The notes under the pieces are model-generated. The model searched no databases and was not told the origin of the DNA. It saw nothing but the letters and a program-made list of their open reading frames with translations. The position numbers and the translations under genes are program-made. DNA of 64,000 bases from Mucilaginibacter rivuli (GTDB lineage: Bacteria; Bacteroidota; Bacteroidia; Sphingobacteriales; Sphingobacteriaceae): positions 186,001-250,000 of the forward strand of contig NZ_JAHXPQ010000007.1 in NCBI RefSeq assembly GCF_019391655.1, in the 5' to 3' direction. Of this stretch, positions 63,901 through 64,000 are shown in pieces. Numbering within the stretch: position 1 is the first letter of the stretch; each line of letters opens with the position of its first letter.

Positions 63901-64000
63901 TACACCACATTGCATTCTACGTTCATCCCGTCTTCGGCCTGTTTTACCACCAGTTTACTATGTTTTGATAGTAATTCAAGCATCCTGCTTTTAAAATCGG
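60951..64000 (-). CDS. CheB-CheR-PAS-histidine kinase fusion protein (5' end outside window)
   Basis: A signalling protein of over 1,010 residues, cut by the right edge (the frame is open through 64000). In order: the C-terminal half of a CheB methylesterase domain (ILSGLGSDGTEGVKAIK), a CheR methyltransferase domain (SFFRDKEAFEFIQ, WIAGCATGEEVYS, NFISCRNLLIYM), a long coiled coil (LNEELLSANEEMQSTNEEMQ in outline), a PAS domain (about residues 670-790), then a histidine kinase with the His in HTASHDLLAPLGN and ATP site NLISNAIKFKG, DNGMGIP and GQGIGLFLAKKM. The CheB catalytic Ser lies outside. No chemotaxis genes are visible nearby. Confidence 0.88.
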   Translation of the reverse strand, partial: DFKSRMLELLSKHSKLVVKQAEDGMNVECNVVYLIPSDKYMTIQDNTLQLAVKGKIQGPHLTINCFFNSLAADCGKKAIGIILSGLGSDGTEGVKAIKKVGGMIIARNPETTEFGSMPASAIATGLVDFVLEPELMPTAIEDYVKYGGELLTDNRDDEKYLSAIINLIKQKSPLDFSDYKQNTILRRTKRRAAHSNFTSLESYLEFLKTSPEEIEALAKDFLISVTSFFRDKEAFEFIQKNVIPDMLEKLATGEELKIWIAGCATGEEVYSMAIMVAEQLTGNYKDTVVKIFATDIDSAALLFAGKAVYGANIVKAVSAERLEKYFLPEGGTFKVKPFIRKMVIFAQHDLVKNPPYCNMNFISCRNLLIYMSSVLQKKIFSMLLFGLKMDGYLFLGSSENPMPIIRNLEVVNKKWKIYKNLQTKRELRFDTFLLPELIDIKRSPSSSREDISKNTGNSLAEAVNNTLIADLDRLVVCVDEHNLVIKTYGDTTKYLLQKNFNSNLAELLPKPLAIAFNNLSTMVLKTNSRETVKGIKSKYGEKIIAVSLSVSPLVIKTGGPKLLMVTFSEDAVETSSAKGIAFDEKKYLDQYTINIEEELKELKDKLHTTYEQLDASNENMQSFNEELLSANEEMQSTNEEMQSVNEELDTINLNYQLKNKELLEINDDLNNYFRSNVNGQLFVNNELLLMRFSPGTVKQINLLDTDIGRPLSNISTNIKFETIIDDVKEVLAQGIIISKEIQTNNGKWYQIMTMPYIQQADNTSNGAIITFNDITELKNTQFLLNKKNGSLGRINEDLDNFIHTASHDLLAPLGNIETSIAIMNKINVTDPHLGKFLAIINTSIKKFRSLIKEISVVAKIESEMSTMELVDLDELINNIEWSLDEKIKNNNTLIIRNFDVKYIYFSKKNLRSILYNLISNAIKFKGVASPIIVVTSSKDNDTITLTVQDNGMGIPADDVDHIFDIYNRIHVDIEGQGIGLFLAKKMINAANGNIVVESTLGKGSKFLLNFEATTE

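Overview
The window looks like a chromosomal segment of a member of the Bacteroidota, most likely Sphingobacteriaceae (a Mucilaginibacter/Pedobacter-like soil or plant-associated bacterium). The reasons are the gene families (DUF4783-nadC, DUF4294, DUF5522, DUF5777, DUF6438, LVIVD lipoprotein, MG2/plug proteins, BshB1 and YpdA of bacillithiol metabolism), the near absence of Shine-Dalgarno sequences, and many upstream copies of the Bacteroidota -7 promoter element TAnnTTTG. No phage, plasmid, transposase, tRNA, rRNA operon or CRISPR array was seen. The segment is mainly core and envelope genes with a few lineage-specific operons.

Layout. 1-1813: a tightly overlapping chain of a gene end, coaE, a DNA ligase-associated MBL exonuclease and a tiny Cys-rich DUF5522 protein. 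1853-4569: MarR regulator, DUF6438 secreted protein, and a PAP2 phosphatase/ZIP transporter pair. 4654-8657: glmM, a free-standing four-helix-bundle (S23/IVP) gene bracketed by low-complexity inverted repeats, a cysteine desulfurase and two unknown genes. 8774-14208: POT peptide transporter, thiolase plus secreted protein, and an SPFH / unknown / ribbon-helix-helix operon with a palindrome over its promoter. 14334-22283: SMP-30-like protein, HscA-type Hsp70, a large protease-propeller-barrel outer-membrane protein, DNA polymerase IV and a 2H phosphoesterase. 22334-26292: an ECF sigma operon with a putative envelope-spanning anti-sigma/beta-barrel protein, YceI, DUF5777 barrel and Rieske lipoprotein. 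26437: SRP RNA. 26675-33142: YpdA, LVIVD lipoprotein plus small barrel, MG2/plug protein and a porin-family barrel. 33323-43049: DinB-family protein, alpha/beta hydrolase, M3 peptidase, lon, TPR protein, lipoprotein and gpmI. 43119-46671: DUF4783, nadC, plsY, M48 lipoprotein, DUF2071. 46668-52507: pabB, purA, fur, rsh. 52694-55055: DUF4294, glutathione peroxidase, bshB1, unknown. 55267-60718: lysine aminotransferase, ACC-deaminase-like enzyme, rluD, class IV aminotransferase, fmt. 60951-64000: a truncated CheB-CheR-PAS-histidine kinase fusion.

Functional links visible inside the window: bshB1 and ypdA (with a glutathione-peroxidase-type enzyme next to bshB1) point to bacillithiol as the low-molecular-weight thiol; the cysteine desulfurase and HscA serve Fe-S cluster assembly; pabB and the class IV aminotransferase could make p-aminobenzoate; the sigma/Rieske/YceI cluster looks like an envelope redox or lipid-carrier stress operon.

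The best candidates for something undescribed are (i) the ECF sigma operon whose second gene combines a cytosolic head, one inner-membrane helix, a long polar linker and an outer-membrane-type barrel; (ii) the SPFH/unknown/RHH operon with a palindromic operator; (iii) the gluzincin-propeller-Omp85-like fusion; (iv) a family of locus-specific word repeats in intergenic DNA, one of which encodes the C-terminal tail of the RHH protein; and (v) several TAnnTTTG elements only 4-8 bases from start codons, predicting leaderless or nearly leaderless mRNAs.
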